Origin: Enterococcus pallens ATCC BAA-351
GTDB taxonomy: Bacteria > Bacillota > Bacilli > Lactobacillales > Enterococcaceae
Assembly (NCBI RefSeq): GCF_000407485.1
Contig: NZ_ASWD01000008.1
Location: 1 to 64,000, forward strand
Direction of reading: 5' to 3'
DNA: 64,000 bases
In this document: positions 10,792 through 20,468 of the stretch, piece by piece
How the letters are laid out: every line of letters begins with the position of its first letter
How positions within the stretch are numbered: position 1 is the stretch's first letter
Position numbers and translations under genes: made by a program
The notes under the pieces: model-generated
Told to the model about the DNA's origin: nothing
What the model saw: the letters and a program-made list of their open reading frames with translations, nothing else
The model's database searches: none

Positions 10792-11508
10792 CTATTTCAA
10801 TGGTTGTTTATTAGGCATCCCTGGTTTTCGTGGATACTTTTTTGGTGTTTCTTTTTTCTTTTGAATAGTTAAAATGTAACGACTGCCACCATCCTTAGGT
10901 AAGGAAACATCTTGTTCCTTAATCAATTTCCCACCTAAAACAGCAATTGCTTTTCGAGCCTCCTCAAGTTCTTCTTCACTTTTCGCTGCTTTTAAAGCAA
11001 AAAAATATCCTTGCTTTTTAACTAGAGGAAGGCAAAGTTCAGCCAATACATTTAGTCTTGCTACAGCGCGAGCCGTGACAAAATCAAAAGATTCTCGCAA
11101 TCCCTTTTTTTGAGCAAAGGTTTCTGCACGATCATGATATAAAGAAACATTTTCTAAGCCAAGCTCATCCACTAAATTAGTTAAAAAAGTAATTCTTTTA
11201 TTTAAGGAATCTACAATAGTTACTTGCAGTTGCGGACAAATAATCTTCAATGGAATGCTCGGGAAACCTGCTCCCGCTCCAACATCGCACAATGACCCAT
11301 CTTTCTGAAATTCTTTCGAAAAAAGCAAAGTTATGGAGTCATAAAAGTGTTTCAAGTATACTTCCTGCTCATCCGTAATCGCTGTTAAATTCATCTTTTG
11401 ATTCCATTCAACAAGGAGCCTATAATAAGTGGAAAATTGTTCCATTTGTTTAGCGCTTATTTCCAACCCATATTTAGCTAGTTCAGCTTGAAATTCTTCT
11501 GGTTTCAT
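10792..11508 (-). CDS. rsmG: 16S rRNA m7G527 methyltransferase
   Basis: SAM-dependent enzyme that methylates G527 of 16S rRNA; its loss gives low-level streptomycin resistance in other bacteria. 238 aa from the ATG at 11508, chosen because AGAGGA lies 7 nt before it. An ATG five codons earlier (11523) has no SD and falls in the operator-like repeat. The Rossmann motif I is [15 protein letters not shown]. It is the first gene of the rsmG-parA-parB-DUF951-ychF run. In Bacillus a noc gene follows gidB; here parA follows directly. Confidence 0.95.
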   Translation of the reverse strand: MKPEEFQAELAKYGLEISAKQMEQFSTYYRLLVEWNQKMNLTAITDEQEVYLKHFYDSITLLFSKEFQKDGSLCDVGAGAGFPSIPLKIICPQLQVTIVDSLNKRITFLTNLVDELGLENVSLYHDRAETFAQKKGLRESFDFVTARAVARLNVLAELCLPLVKKQGYFFALKAAKSEEELEEARKAIAVLGGKLIKEQDVSLPKDGGSRYILTIQKKKETPKKYPRKPGMPNKQPLK

Positions 11509-11525
11509 AGGAAATCCTCTCATAT

Positions 11526-11550
11526 TGTGAAACAGATAAAATGTTTCACA
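11526..11550. promoter_or_regulatory. Operator-like inverted repeat before rsmG
   Basis: TGTGAAACA, 7 nt, TGTTTCACA: a perfect 9-bp inverted repeat in the 5' leader between the rsmG promoter and its SD. A third copy of TGTTTCACA lies at 11602-11610. The arms match the parS half-site (TGTTTCAC) but in everted order. It may be a repressor or ParB-related operator, or act as an mRNA hairpin. Confidence 0.55.
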
Positions 11551-11561
11551 GACTAACCTCT

Positions 11562-11590
11562 ACTTTAACGCAAATTTCTATTTGATGCAA
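11562..11590 (-). promoter_or_regulatory. rsmG-parAB promoter
   Basis: Read leftward: -35 TTGCAT (11585-11590), 17-nt spacer, -10 TAAAGT (11562-11567). It is placed correctly so that the inverted repeat at 11526-11550 lies just after the start site. Confidence 0.5.
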
Positions 11591-11764
11591 TGCCTTAACT
11601 GTGTTTCACAGATTGACTAAAGAAAGTTTTAAATCCATTTGAGAATCTTCCTGTACTTATATAAAAATCCTTTATCTAATTTATCAAAATAAAGCATTAG
11701 TACTAAAGCCTTTGCTACCTTAAAATGACTATGTAACTAATTTAAAGAAGTGAGGGTATTAATT

Positions 11765-12646
11765 ATGACTGAACGATTAACCGGACACACATTACTGATT
11801 GGTTTAATGGCCTATCCAATTCGTCACAGCATGTCTCCTACAATGCACAATGAAGCTTTTGCAAAGTTAGGGCTCGATTATGCATACTTGGCTTTTGAAG
11901 TAGAAAACGAGCAACTTAAAGATGCGGTACAAGCGATTCGTGCTTTAGGTTTGCGCGGTTCAAATGTTTCAATGCCCAACAAACAGGAAATTATTCAGTA
12001 TTTAGATGAAGTTTCTCCAGAGGCACAATTGATTGGTGCAGTAAATACTGTTACTAATAAAGATGCTAAAGGACATCTAGTTGGATACAACACTGATGGT
12101 ATTGGCGCTATGGAAGCATTGAAAGATGAAGGCGTAGAAGTGAAAGATGCTATTATTACTTTAACAGGTGCTGGTGGAGCAGGAACGGCGGTAGCGGTGC
12201 AAGCAGCATTCGATGGTGCAAAAGAAATTCGTATTTTCAATATAAATGATGGCGTTTTCGAAAATGCTAAGGAAACTGCTAAGAAGATCAATGAACACAC
12301 AGCCTGTGTTGCCACTGCCACAGACTTATCTGATCAAGAAGCATTCAAAAAATCAATTGCCGAAAGCTCTATTTATATTGATGCAACTGGTGCTGGAATG
12401 AAACCACTAGAAGACGTCAGTTTGATTGAAGATCCTTCCATGATTCGTTCTGACTTAGTAGTTTTTGATGTGGTTTATTCTCCAAGAGAAACGAAATTAT
12501 TGAAATTCGCTAAAGAACAAGGTGCAAAAAAAGCCATCAATGGCTTAGGTATGATGCTTTATCAAGGTGCAGCTGCTTTCAAATTATTTACAGATGAAGA
12601 TATGCCTGTTTCATATATCAAAGAATTACTATTTAACGAAGAATAA
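11765..12646 (+). CDS. aroE: Shikimate/quinate dehydrogenase, YdiB type
   Basis: 293 aa; NAD(P)-dependent reduction of 3-dehydroshikimate, and in YdiB-type enzymes also oxidation of quinate. The substrate domain has SMSPTMHN and the catalytic-lysine motif NVSMPNK. YdiB has SMPNK where typical AroE has TIPHK. NTDGIG holds the catalytic Asp. The cofactor loop GAGGAGTA is followed by FNIND rather than the NRT pattern of NADP-specific AroE. ATG 11765 has SD GAGGG; a GTG at 11750 overlaps that SD. The gene stands alone, rightward, inside the leftward rsmG-mnmG cluster, which suggests later insertion. It could serve quinate catabolism or aromatic synthesis; no other aro gene is here. Confidence 0.88.
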   Translation: MTERLTGHTLLIGLMAYPIRHSMSPTMHNEAFAKLGLDYAYLAFEVENEQLKDAVQAIRALGLRGSNVSMPNKQEIIQYLDEVSPEAQLIGAVNTVTNKDAKGHLVGYNTDGIGAMEALKDEGVEVKDAIITLTGAGGAGTAVAVQAAFDGAKEIRIFNINDGVFENAKETAKKINEHTACVATATDLSDQEAFKKSIAESSIYIDATGAGMKPLEDVSLIEDPSMIRSDLVVFDVVYSPRETKLLKFAKEQGAKKAINGLGMMLYQGAAAFKLFTDEDMPVSYIKELLFNEE

Positions 12647-12648
12647 AG

Positions 12649-12692
12649 AAAAGGGGGCTGTGATGTTTTATGTCATAGCCTCCTTTCTTCAC
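12649..12692 (+). terminator. aroE terminator
   Basis: Stem GAAAGGGGGCTGTGATG/CATAGCCTCCTTTC with a short loop, immediately after the stop codon. Confidence 0.75.
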
Positions 12693-12861
12693 ATTTAAGA
12701 TTAGAAAAACCTAATATTCACCAGCGTATCGTTTTGCATAAATATTCTTAAATTTTAATAATAAGTTTTCTGTTATACAACAATACATCTGGGAGATTTA
12801 TACTGCAAAACAGAAAAATGGTATCTAACAGTTCTTAACAACACATAAAAAGCAATAGAAT

Positions 12862-12877
12862 TGTTTCACGTGGAACA
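12862..12877. promoter_or_regulatory. parS site
   Basis: TGTTTCACGTGGAACA. Read from the other strand it is TGTTCCACGTGAAACA, a full match to the Bacillus consensus TGTTNCACGTGAAACA. Confidence 0.9.
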
Positions 12878-13551
12878 TTCGATTTTTTTCATTTTCCTCA
12901 ACAATATATAAGCTTCCACTTTTTTATATAACGTGAATTCTCTTTCGTCTTATCATACAGATTTCTTTTCTTTCGTTATTTTAGTTTTCCGTTAAATAAC
13001 AAGGGCGTGGAAACGAAAAAATATTCTCTTATTGTCTACCCTAAAGGATTATATTTCAGAAAAATTATGTATCGCCAAAACGATAATAGATATCTCCATA
13101 AAAATCTCTATAGAATCATAAGATATAGCATTTACTCCTTTTGAAACTATACTGGGATTTCCTAAATTGATTTAAATGTATATCCATAAGTTCTTTCATT
13201 ATATAAAGGAAATATAAGGCATTTTCGAATAAGCCCTCCAGTTAATATCCTCGTATTATAATGACGCGCTATTTATCAAGGGAAATTGTTTAAACATCAT
13301 AAAATAGTAAATTCTTACTATCTTACCCTTGATGTTAGATCGGATTCTTTAGTTATCTTATCTATTCCATATTATTAATAGAGTACCTATAATAAATGTA
13401 GAAATAAAACGATAGTTAGGCATTAAAGATAGTCTCTAGACAAGAAATTATCTATGAACTTGATTGCTCATAAAGTATGGATTTTTTCTATCATTTACCT
13501 ATAAAATCTGCATTACACTTCTTTAATCAAAAAAAGATGTATATAGACAAA

Positions 13552-13567
13552 TGTTTCATGTGAAACA
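13552..13567. promoter_or_regulatory. parS-like site with one central mismatch
   Basis: TGTTTCATGTGAAACA: both arms are perfect but the central CACGTG is CATGTG. Binding may be weaker; it could be a decaying or low-affinity site. Confidence 0.6.
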
Positions 13568-13936
13568 TTTTCATAGATTTACACACTAAAAATAACTACA
13601 TATCAATAAAAAACATAAAGCAAAATGTTTCTGCCTTATGTTATTATTTTGTCACTTGCTTTTTTATTCTAAATTTTTAGCTATCTAGTTATTTGTCCTC
13701 TTGGATATATAATTATATTAGAGCTCTTTACGATAACATTCTCTTATTAAGCTGATTATACAAATTCTTTATGTTTATCCTTCATAGTGACTTTGTTTGT
13801 GGTCACCACGAATTGATAATAATACCTATCCTGTATGTTTGATTTTATTCACCGAATGAATATTAATTCATATTAGCCAGCTATATATTTACTTTCGATA
13901 TTTCTGACCATCATAATTAGACTCTCTAAATTTCTA

Positions 13937-13972
13937 GCTAACAGAAAAAAACGACTTTTAATTAAGCCGTTT
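13937..13972 (-). terminator. mnmG terminator
   Basis: Read leftward: ACGGCTT, loop, AAGTCGT then a run of T. It includes the mnmG stop codon. Confidence 0.6.
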
Positions 13973-15860
13973 CTTCTACCTTCGCTATTTTTCCTTGTTC
14001 GATATAAACCATCAATATACTAATATCTGCTGGATTTACTCCGCTAATTCGACTAGCTTGCGCTATTGTCTCAGGTTGGATTTTTTGTAATTTTTGACGT
14101 GCCTCTGTAGCTAAACCATTAATTGCTTCATAATCAATTCGTTCTGGAATCCGTTTAGCTTCCAGACGTTTGAGTTTTTCTACCTTTTCCATAGCCTTTT
14201 TGATATAACCTTCATATTTGATTTGAATTTCTACTTGTTCTATTTCCTTAGTACTTAGTCCTTCATTATGGGGAATAAATTGTAGAACTTCTTTATAATC
14301 AATTTCTGGACGCTTCAAAAAATCTGCAGCTAAAACACCATCTTTTAATTCAGCACTGTTTTTTTCTCTCAAAAAGCTTTGTACTTCAGCTGTTGGTTTG
14401 ATACGAATTTTTTGTAGGCGTTTGATTTCTTCTTCAACATTGTTTTTCTTAATTAAATATTGCTGATACTGTTCATCATTGACTAGGCCAATCATGTGCC
14501 CATATTCTGTTAAGCGAAGATCCGCATTATCATGTCGTAAAATTAGACGATATTCTGCTCTTGAAGTTAATAAGCGATAAGGTTCATTGGTACCTTTAGT
14601 TACTAAATCATCAATCATTACTCCGATATATCCATCACTTCGTTTCATTATAAACGGTTCTTTTCCTTGGATTTTCAAGGCTGCATTAATTCCTGCGATC
14701 AATCCTTGGCCTGCTGCTTCTTCATAACCACTAGTACCATTAGTTTGGCCTGCTGTATAAAGATTTTCAACAACTTTTGTTTCGAGCGTTGGCCGTAATT
14801 GATGAGGGGCCACCATATCATATTCGATAGCATAACCCGTACGCATCATTTCCGCATTTTCAAGGCCTTCAATCGAATGTAATACCTCGTTTTGAACATC
14901 TTCAGGCAAAGAAGTCGATAGTCCTTGTACATATACTTCTTCTGTGCGTAAACCTTCTGGCTCTAAAAATAGTTGATGGCGATTTTTATCAGAAAAACGA
15001 ACAATTTTATCCTCGATCGAAGGACAATAACGCGCACCAACTCCTTCTACAATTCCTGTAAACATAGGGGCACGGTGAAGATTCGCTTGAATAATCTCAT
15101 GGCTTTTGGGATTAGTATAAGTCAACCAACAAGGTACTTGCTCTTGATTGTAGTCTTCGTCAGACGTTTGATAACTAAAATGATTAGGTGCTTTATCCCC
15201 TGGTTGAATTTCTGTCTTACTATAATCAATCGATCCAGATTTCACACGAGGAGGAGTACCTGTTTTAAAGCGATGAATTTCAAAACCCAAATCCTTCAAA
15301 TTATCCGATAATTTGATTGAGGGTTGAGAATTATTTGGTCCAGAAGAATATTTTAATTCTCCAATAATTATTTCGCCTCGTAAAGCCGTTCCAGCAGTAA
15401 TTATTACTGCTTTAGCTGTATAAACTGCACCAGTAGCTGTAACGACACCTCTGCAAATCCCATCTTCTACTACTAAACGATCCACTACACCTTGTTTCAA
15501 AGTTAAGTTTTTTTCTTTTTCAATGGTGTGTTTCATCTCTTCAGCATAAGCATGTTTATCAGCTTGTGCTCTTAATGCACGTACTGCAGGCCCCTTACCA
15601 GTATTTAACATGCGCATTTGAATATAGGTTTTATCAATGTTTTTACCCATTTCTCCACCCAATGCGTCAATTTCTCTTACTACTACTCCTTTAGCGGGAC
15701 CACCAATTGATGGATTACATGGCATGAATGCCACCATTTCCAAGTTAATAGTAATCAACAGGGTTTTGGAACCCATTCTTGCTGCTGCTAATGCCGCCTC
15801 TGAACCTGCATGTCCGGCTCCTACGACAATTACATCATATGCTTCTGCTTGATACTCCAT
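13962..15860 (-). CDS. mnmG: tRNA uridine-5-carboxymethylaminomethyl enzyme MnmG (GidA)
   Basis: FAD-dependent partner of MnmE; together they make cmnm5 at U34 of tRNAs that read split codon boxes. 632 aa, the normal length. The N-terminal FAD motif [16 protein letters not shown] is near residues 10-25, and the conserved [12 protein letters not shown] block and C-terminal helical MnmE/tRNA-binding domain are present. The ATG at 15860 has SD AAGGAGAG. The gap to mnmE is 11 nt, so the two form one operon, transcribed through the leader at 17.29-17.51 kb. Confidence 0.97.
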   Translation of the reverse strand: MEYQAEAYDVIVVGAGHAGSEAALAAARMGSKTLLITINLEMVAFMPCNPSIGGPAKGVVVREIDALGGEMGKNIDKTYIQMRMLNTGKGPAVRALRAQADKHAYAEEMKHTIEKEKNLTLKQGVVDRLVVEDGICRGVVTATGAVYTAKAVIITAGTALRGEIIIGELKYSSGPNNSQPSIKLSDNLKDLGFEIHRFKTGTPPRVKSGSIDYSKTEIQPGDKAPNHFSYQTSDEDYNQEQVPCWLTYTNPKSHEIIQANLHRAPMFTGIVEGVGARYCPSIEDKIVRFSDKNRHQLFLEPEGLRTEEVYVQGLSTSLPEDVQNEVLHSIEGLENAEMMRTGYAIEYDMVAPHQLRPTLETKVVENLYTAGQTNGTSGYEEAAGQGLIAGINAALKIQGKEPFIMKRSDGYIGVMIDDLVTKGTNEPYRLLTSRAEYRLILRHDNADLRLTEYGHMIGLVNDEQYQQYLIKKNNVEEEIKRLQKIRIKPTAEVQSFLREKNSAELKDGVLAADFLKRPEIDYKEVLQFIPHNEGLSTKEIEQVEIQIKYEGYIKKAMEKVEKLKRLEAKRIPERIDYEAINGLATEARQKLQKIQPETIAQASRISGVNPADISILMVYIEQGKIAKVEETA

Positions 15861-15871
15861 ATCTCTCTCCT

Positions 15872-17266
15872 TTATTTTCCTAAACAGAACTGACTAAATA
15901 ATTGAGTAATTAATTCATCTTGGACACTGTCCCCGACAATCTCTCCTAAATAGTCCCAGCAACGCGTCATATCTATTTGAACTAGATCAACAGGCATTCC
16001 TGCCTCAATTCCATTTTGAACCTCTTTTAGAGCCTGTGAGGCGTTTTCCAGTAATGCAATGTGCCTAGTATTTGAAACATAGGTTGCATCTTTTTCACCG
16101 GTTTGTCCCCCAAAGAACAAATTAGCAATCGCTTCTTCTAATTGATTCAAGCCATCCTGCTGTAATACTGATATTGCCAATAACTCATCTTTTCCGATTA
16201 ATTTCTGAAGCTCTTTGCGATCTAATTTAACTGGGAGGTCTGTTTTATTTAGTAATATGATGCGTTTTAACTCTTTGGTTGCCTCTAACAGATTGCGATC
16301 TTCTTGAGTCAGTTCTTCGCCTTGATTTAATACTAATAAAATTAAATCAGCTTCACTTAGTGCTTTACGGCTGCGCTCTACCCCAATACGTTCCACGATA
16401 TCTTCTGTTTCACGAATTCCTGCTGTGTCAACTAATTTAAGCGGTACACCTCGAACACTTACATATTCTTCTATCACATCGCGGGTAGTTCCTGCAATAT
16501 CAGTAACGATTGCTTTTTCTTCATGGAGCAAATAATTTAGCAAGCTTGATTTACCAACATTCGGACGACCAATGATTGCTGTACTTAATCCCTCACGTAA
16601 AATTTTTCCTTGCTTAGCATTCACTAATAAGGCATCAATTTGTTGACTTACTTGGCCAGCCTTCTCTAATAACAATTTAGTAGTTAATTCTTCCACATCA
16701 TCGTACTCAGGATAATCTATATTTACTTCAACTTGAGCTAATGTTTCAAGTATTTCTTGGCGTAACTGACGGATTAATTTAGATAAATTGCCATCCAACT
16801 GATTGATTGCTACATTCATCGCTTTATCCGTTTTGGCACGAATTAAATCCATTACTGCTTCAGCTTGAGATAAGTCTACTCGTCCATTTAGAAATGCTCG
16901 TTTAGTAAATTCCCCTGGCTCTGCTAGGCGAGCACCTTCACGTAAAATTAACTGAAGTAATTCGTTGACTACGACAATACCTCCATGGCAATTAATTTCT
17001 ACAACATCTTCTCTAGTGAATGTTTTGGGTCTCCGCATAACACTAACCATTACTTCATCAACCAGTACTTGATTCGCTGGATCCACTATATGGCCATAGT
17101 GAATAGTATGGCTGTCTACTTTTTTTAGTGTCTTTTTGCCACTTTGAAATACTTTATCCGCAATCTCAATTGCTTGATCACCACTCAAACGAACAATGCT
17201 GATTGCCCCTTCACCAGGAGGGGTTGAGATTGCCGCTATCGTGTCAAATTCTAAAATATCTGGCAC
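15872..17266 (-). CDS. mnmE: tRNA modification GTPase MnmE (TrmE)
   Basis: Potassium-activated GTPase, 464 aa, that partners MnmG in U34 modification. The N-terminal tetrahydrofolate-binding domain (about 1-118) begins [20 protein letters not shown]. The G domain has P-loop [13 protein letters not shown] and NKTD, and the C-terminus FCLGK supplies the conserved catalytic Cys. The GTG at 17266 is chosen because AAGGAGGA sits 6 nt upstream; the open frame to 17335 runs back through a terminator hairpin and is not translated. Transcription is probably controlled by the two hairpins upstream. Confidence 0.96.
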   Translation of the reverse strand: MPDILEFDTIAAISTPPGEGAISIVRLSGDQAIEIADKVFQSGKKTLKKVDSHTIHYGHIVDPANQVLVDEVMVSVMRRPKTFTREDVVEINCHGGIVVVNELLQLILREGARLAEPGEFTKRAFLNGRVDLSQAEAVMDLIRAKTDKAMNVAINQLDGNLSKLIRQLRQEILETLAQVEVNIDYPEYDDVEELTTKLLLEKAGQVSQQIDALLVNAKQGKILREGLSTAIIGRPNVGKSSLLNYLLHEEKAIVTDIAGTTRDVIEEYVSVRGVPLKLVDTAGIRETEDIVERIGVERSRKALSEADLILLVLNQGEELTQEDRNLLEATKELKRIILLNKTDLPVKLDRKELQKLIGKDELLAISVLQQDGLNQLEEAIANLFFGGQTGEKDATYVSNTRHIALLENASQALKEVQNGIEAGMPVDLVQIDMTRCWDYLGEIVGDSVQDELITQLFSQFCLGK

Positions 17267-17287
17267 AAAAATCCTCCTTATATGCAC

Positions 17288-17374
17288 AAAAAAAGCGCCC
17301 ACTCCACCCCTTAAAAATAGAGGTAGATTTAGCACTTTGACTGCTGTCTCTTTATTCTTGTGCTAGGTTAGCAC
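17288..17374 (-). promoter_or_regulatory. Attenuator-like leader before mnmE
   Basis: Read leftward: a small hairpin GTGCT-aacct-AGCAC (17374-17360), then a terminator-like stem AAGTGCT...CTACCTC pairing with GGGGTGG...GGCGCTT (17337-17295) ending in seven T (17294-17288), then the mnmE SD. The AGCAC arm of the first hairpin can also pair with the GTGCT of the terminator stem, which would free transcription. This alternative pairing is the classic attenuator layout. The ligand, if any, is unknown. Confidence 0.6.
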
Positions 17375-17397
17375 ATTTTTTTTCCTTTTTCAAGTTG

Positions 17398-17473
17398 AAA
17401 AAACCCCCGCCATGACGAGGGTCATATCAAAGTAGGCACAACTCAGTCGTATACTTTGATAAGAATGATTTCT
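17398..17473 (-). ncRNA. Putative short leader RNA ended by an intrinsic terminator
   Basis: From the promoter at 17479-17507 a transcript of about 75 nt would contain a 10-bp inverted repeat (TATCAAAGTA at 17452-17461 and TACTTTGATA at 17425-17434) and then a terminator CCCTCGTCATGGCGGGGG plus six T (17423-17398). It may be a stable small RNA or the first of two attenuators upstream of mnmE. No known RNA family was recognised. Confidence 0.55.
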
Positions 17474-17478
17474 AACAC

Positions 17479-17507
17479 AATATACTTGCTTTATCAGCCT
17501 TTGTCAA
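17479..17507 (-). promoter_or_regulatory. mnmE leader promoter
   Basis: Read leftward: -35 TTGACA (17502-17507), 17-nt spacer, -10 TATATT (17479-17484). Confidence 0.8.
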
Positions 17508-17559
17508 TCTGTTCTGATGAATTTAAGCAAGAACTTGCTGAATTAATCACTTTTTAGCT

Positions 17560-17588
17560 AAAAAAACCGCATCAGCTAAGATGCGGTC
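17560..17588 (-). terminator. jag terminator
   Basis: GACCGCATC-ttagct-GATGCGGTTTTTTT read leftward after the jag stop. It separates the rpmH-jag unit from mnmE. Confidence 0.9.
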
Positions 17589-17602
17589 GATCTTTCTACA
17601 AA

Positions 17603-18346
17603 CTAAAAATATTTCTTTGCTGGCTCAACTACCAAGTAACGATAAGGTTCTTCGCCTTCAGAGTGTGTTTTAATGTATTCATCGTGACTTAGTGCTGAGT
17701 GAATCATCTTACGCTCAAAGGCAGGCATAGGCTCTAAAAATACTGGTCGTCCAGTGTCTTTTACCTTTTCAGCAGTCCGTTTGGCCAAACGGACAAGTAC
17801 TTCTTCGCGTTTTTGACGATAATTTCCCACATTTACAACAACTGAAAGTTTATTTTTTGCTACCCGATGAACAAAAACTTGTGCCAAATATTGTAAGGCA
17901 TTTAGTATTTTTCCATGCTTTCCGATTAGCATTCCTTGTTTATTTGTTTCTAAATTTAGAGTTGTCAGCCCATTGCTTCCTCGATCAATCTTTACTAACG
18001 CTGGAACACCCATTTCTTTAGTTACGTTAGTCAAATAAATTGCTAGTTGTTTTAAGGCTTCCTCATTGTCTAATTCTGTTCCATCATCCGACAGCTGAAC
18101 TTCAGCAGCCTTTTCTTCCACGATAGCTTCGGTTACAACTTCTTGGACCGCTTCTTCAACAGCTTCATTGATTTCTTCAGAAACAGTCGGTTCCATTGAA
18201 ACCTGTGCATTCTTCTTGCCAATTCCCAAAAAACCTTTTTTACCTTCATCCAAGATGTCAATTTCCACATCATCTTTTGTTAACCCTAGAACATCTAATC
18301 CATGCTTGATTGCTTCATCAATCGTTGCACCTTCATAAACAGGCAT
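17603..18346 (-). CDS. jag: RNA-binding protein Jag/KhpB (SpoIIIJ-associated)
   Basis: 247 aa. Jag-N domain at the start (PVYEGATIDEAI, with KGFLGIGKK near 34-42), an acidic low-complexity linker (about 55-90, E/V/A rich), a KH domain (about 98-170 with GKHGKILNAL) and an R3H domain at the end (about 175-240). In streptococci and relatives KhpB binds RNA with KhpA and affects cell elongation and division. It lies downstream of yidC in the conserved rpmH-rnpA-yidC-jag order. Confidence 0.94.
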   Translation of the reverse strand: MPVYEGATIDEAIKHGLDVLGLTKDDVEIDILDEGKKGFLGIGKKNAQVSMEPTVSEEINEAVEEAVQEVVTEAIVEEKAAEVQLSDDGTELDNEEALKQLAIYLTNVTKEMGVPALVKIDRGSNGLTTLNLETNKQGMLIGKHGKILNALQYLAQVFVHRVAKNKLSVVVNVGNYRQKREEVLVRLAKRTAEKVKDTGRPVFLEPMPAFERKMIHSALSHDEYIKTHSEGEEPYRYLVVEPAKKYF

Positions 18347-18401
18347 TTTTTATTACCTCCTTGTTCTATCTCTTTACATAACTAATTCTTAGTACATAGT
18401 T

Positions 18402-19223
18402 TTATTTTTTGCGCTTTTTCTTAGGATTTCTAGCTTTTTCCAGTGCTCGTTCACGCTGTTTGATCCGTCGTGCTTCTTCTGCTCTTTCTTGACGAATTTT
18501 AAACGGGTTGTTTAACAATAATGTTTGAACTGTCTGGAATGCATTTGATACTACCCAATAGAGTGATAACCCACTAGCTAAATTCATCCCCATAACGAAA
18601 ATCATTACTGGCATAAAGAAATTCATAATTTTAGTCGATGGATTAGATTCCAATTGACTCATGCTCGACAAGTAAGTACTAGCAAACGTAAATATAGCCG
18701 CTAGGATAGGTAAAATAAAATACGGATCTGGACGACTTAAATCTAACCACATAAACTGTCCTTGTCTTAATGCCGGGATACGTAAGATTGATTGATACAA
18801 GGCAATCATTACTGGCATCTGAACTAACAATGGTAAACATCCTGCATATGGATTTACATTGTGCTCGGCGTACAGTTTTTTAGTCTCAGCTTGGAGTTTT
18901 GCTTGTGTCTCTTGATCACGCGAAGCATACTTTTGTTGAAGCGCTTTGATTTTTGGCTGCAAATCTTGCGTTTTACGCATGCTTTTAGTCTGGAAGTGCA
19001 TCAAAGGCATCAAAATAACTCGGATAATAATCGTGAACAAAATAATCCCAATTCCGACATTACCAAAGGAGAGTCCTTTAATTGCCTCACCAAAATAATA
19101 AATGATGTAGCGGCTCCAAATGCCCGTACTGTTTGAGTCTACATCACCTGTACCACAGGCTGACAGCAAAACAACTAACGAAAGCAGTCCTGCCATTAAA
19201 AGTATTCGATTGTATTTCTTCAC
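18402..19223 (-). CDS. yidC: Membrane protein insertase YidC/SpoIIIJ/OxaA
   Basis: Inserts proteins into the cytoplasmic membrane alone or with SecYEG. 273 aa with a lipoprotein signal peptide whose lipobox is LLSACG (Cys23). Hydrophobic segments follow near 55-75, 125-150, 170-190 and 205-230. The first segment contains the conserved functional Arg ([11 protein letters not shown]). The C-terminus is very basic (KKKRKK), typical of the ribosome-binding tail. It overlaps rnpA by 4 nt. Confidence 0.95.
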   Translation of the reverse strand: MKKYNRILLMAGLLSLVVLLSACGTGDVDSNSTGIWSRYIIYYFGEAIKGLSFGNVGIGIILFTIIIRVILMPLMHFQTKSMRKTQDLQPKIKALQQKYASRDQETQAKLQAETKKLYAEHNVNPYAGCLPLLVQMPVMIALYQSILRIPALRQGQFMWLDLSRPDPYFILPILAAIFTFASTYLSSMSQLESNPSTKIMNFFMPVMIFVMGMNLASGLSLYWVVSNAFQTVQTLLLNNPFKIRQERAEEARRIKQRERALEKARNPKKKRKK

Positions 19224-19579
19224 TTAGTTCTGTTCCCTTCCTCATTCAATATTTTTGCTAGCTTTAACACGTGGATCAAATTAGAACGTACTTCTTCATA
19301 GGAAAGGTTCTTTATCGACGGTCGTGCAATGACAATGAAATCCAGTCTAGGATCAATATCTGAAGACAACTCATGTAAAACTGCTCGAATGAGTCGTTTT
19401 ACATAGTTTCGAGTCACTGCGTTACCTACCTTTTTTCCTACAGAAAGTCCTACTCTAAAATGTGTCTGATCAGAAGGCTCTAATCGATAAACCACAAATT
19501 TGCGGTTGGCAAAGGAAGTTCCCTCCTGAAAAACTTTTTGAAATTCTTTTTCTTTCTTTACGCGGTATGCTTTTTTCAT
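19220..19579 (-). CDS. rnpA: Ribonuclease P protein component
   Basis: 119 aa, basic. It assists the RNA subunit in maturing tRNA 5' ends. The signature RNR-like region reads [13 protein letters not shown], and the protein starts [26 protein letters not shown] precedes the ATG; the stop overlaps yidC. Two terminator-like hairpins lie between rpmH and rnpA, so its expression relative to rpmH is likely set by read-through or a separate promoter. Confidence 0.95.
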   Translation of the reverse strand: MKKAYRVKKEKEFQKVFQEGTSFANRKFVVYRLEPSDQTHFRVGLSVGKKVGNAVTRNYVKRLIRAVLHELSSDIDPRLDFIVIARPSIKNLSYEEVRSNLIHVLKLAKILNEEGNRTK

Positions 19580-19681
19580 TCAGCTTCCTTCGTTTCTTTA
19601 AATCTATACTTACCAATAATACCATACTTCAATTTGAGGATTCATCTTATTTTAAAAGAAAATATAGAAATCCCAATGCAT

Positions 19682-19747
19682 AAAAAAGGCTTCACGAACA
19701 GATTCGGCTTTTTCGCTTAAAAATCGATAAAGCTAGTTCGTGAAGCC
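19682..19747 (-). terminator. Long-loop terminator between rpmH and rnpA
   Basis: A perfect 12-bp inverted repeat (GGCTTCACGAAC at 19688-19699 and its complement at 19736-19747) with a 36-nt loop, followed leftward by six T. It may end a short transcript, act as a second attenuator, or be a processing site. Confidence 0.65.
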
Positions 19748-19804
19748 AGATATCTTTAAACTTACTATGTAATTAGAAGTTTATTCGGTCCCTCTCATAA
19801 AAAA

Positions 19805-19830
19805 GAAAAAACCACTGGACCGGCAGTGGT
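19805..19830 (-). terminator. rpmH terminator/attenuator
   Basis: ACCACTG-ccggtc-CAGTGGTTTTTT read leftward right after the rpmH stop. Confidence 0.85.
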
Positions 19831-19965
19831 TTAAGCAGAAAGTACTTTTCTTCCTTTACGGCGACGGCTAGCTAAAACACGGCGACCATTTTTTGTGCTC
19901 ATACGTTTGCGGAAACCATGAACTTTCTGACGTTTACGTTTATTAGGTTGATAAGTTCTTTTCAT
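19831..19965 (-). CDS. rpmH: 50S ribosomal protein L34
   Basis: 44-aa, highly basic protein beginning [20 protein letters not shown] and ending RKVLSA, a full-length L34. SD GGAGG lies upstream. It is the first gene of the leftward unit diverging from dnaA, as in nearly all Firmicutes. It is abundant in ribosomes, while rnpA behind it is needed in small amounts, which fits the two hairpins in between. Confidence 0.98.
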   Translation of the reverse strand: MKRTYQPNKRKRQKVHGFRKRMSTKNGRRVLASRRRKGRKVLSA

Positions 19966-20008
19966 CTATTCCACCTCCATTACCAACGATACATAGACAT
20001 ACTTTAGT

Positions 20009-20038
20009 AGTATAACGACTTTCACTACTATTTGTCAA
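20009..20038 (-). promoter_or_regulatory. rpmH promoter
   Basis: Read leftward: -35 TTGACA (20033-20038), 18-nt spacer, -10 TATACT (20009-20014). Confidence 0.8.
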
Positions 20039-20059
20039 TCGAAAAAAAATAAAAAAATT

Positions 20060-20410
20060 TTTAGTTTATCCACATTTTTTGGGGATAACTTCTCTTTAAT
20101 TGGGGATAATTTATCCACAGAAAAAATCGTCTAGAACTTGTCTCAACTTTTTCCCCAAAAAATTTTAACATGGATAAGTTATGCACATGGTGGATAACTA
20201 TTGTGCATAACTTGTCTGGTCGTTATCACATCAAGCTCTATTTATTTCCTCTTTTGTGGGTAATCTCGTGGAAAACGATAAAAAAGTTTCCTTATTCACA
20301 TCCTTGTGGATAATTTTTTTCAACAAAGAGGATATCTTACTCCTTAGTTTTTCACTGTGTGGAAAAACGATAAGAAAAAAACAACTTCAGCTTTTGCCTG
20401 TGGAAAACTT
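20060..20410. other. oriC: oriC part 1: DnaA-box cluster upstream of dnaA
   Basis: Boxes matching TTATNCACA or close variants occur on both strands. Plus: TTATCCACA at 20066-20074 and 20111-20119, TTATGCACA 20179-20187, TTATTCACA 20292-20300. Minus: TGTGCATAA 20202-20210, TGTGGGTAA 20255-20263, TGTGGATAA 20305-20313. Weaker TGGGGATAA copies lie at 20080-20088 and 20101-20109, GGTGGATAA at 20189-20197, and TGTGGAAAA near 20357 and 20399. The region has no gene and also carries the dnaA promoter area. DnaA here would drive initiation and repress its own gene. Confidence 0.93.
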
Positions 20411-20468
20411 TCGAAAAAAATGATAAAGTAGGACTAACTGAATTTTATTATAGTAGGAGGCGAATTAT

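Larger units (their letters stand above)
12693..13936. other. 1.25 kb AT-rich gap without a recognisable gene
   Basis: No reading frame over 60 codons and no fragment that could be assigned to a protein family was found on either strand. Base composition is very AT-rich, with many short homopolymer runs. Two ParB-type sites are the only clear signals. It lies between the aroE terminator and the mnmG 3' end, where Bacillus has only short spacers. It could be a remnant of lost genes or a partition-site region. Confidence 0.6.
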
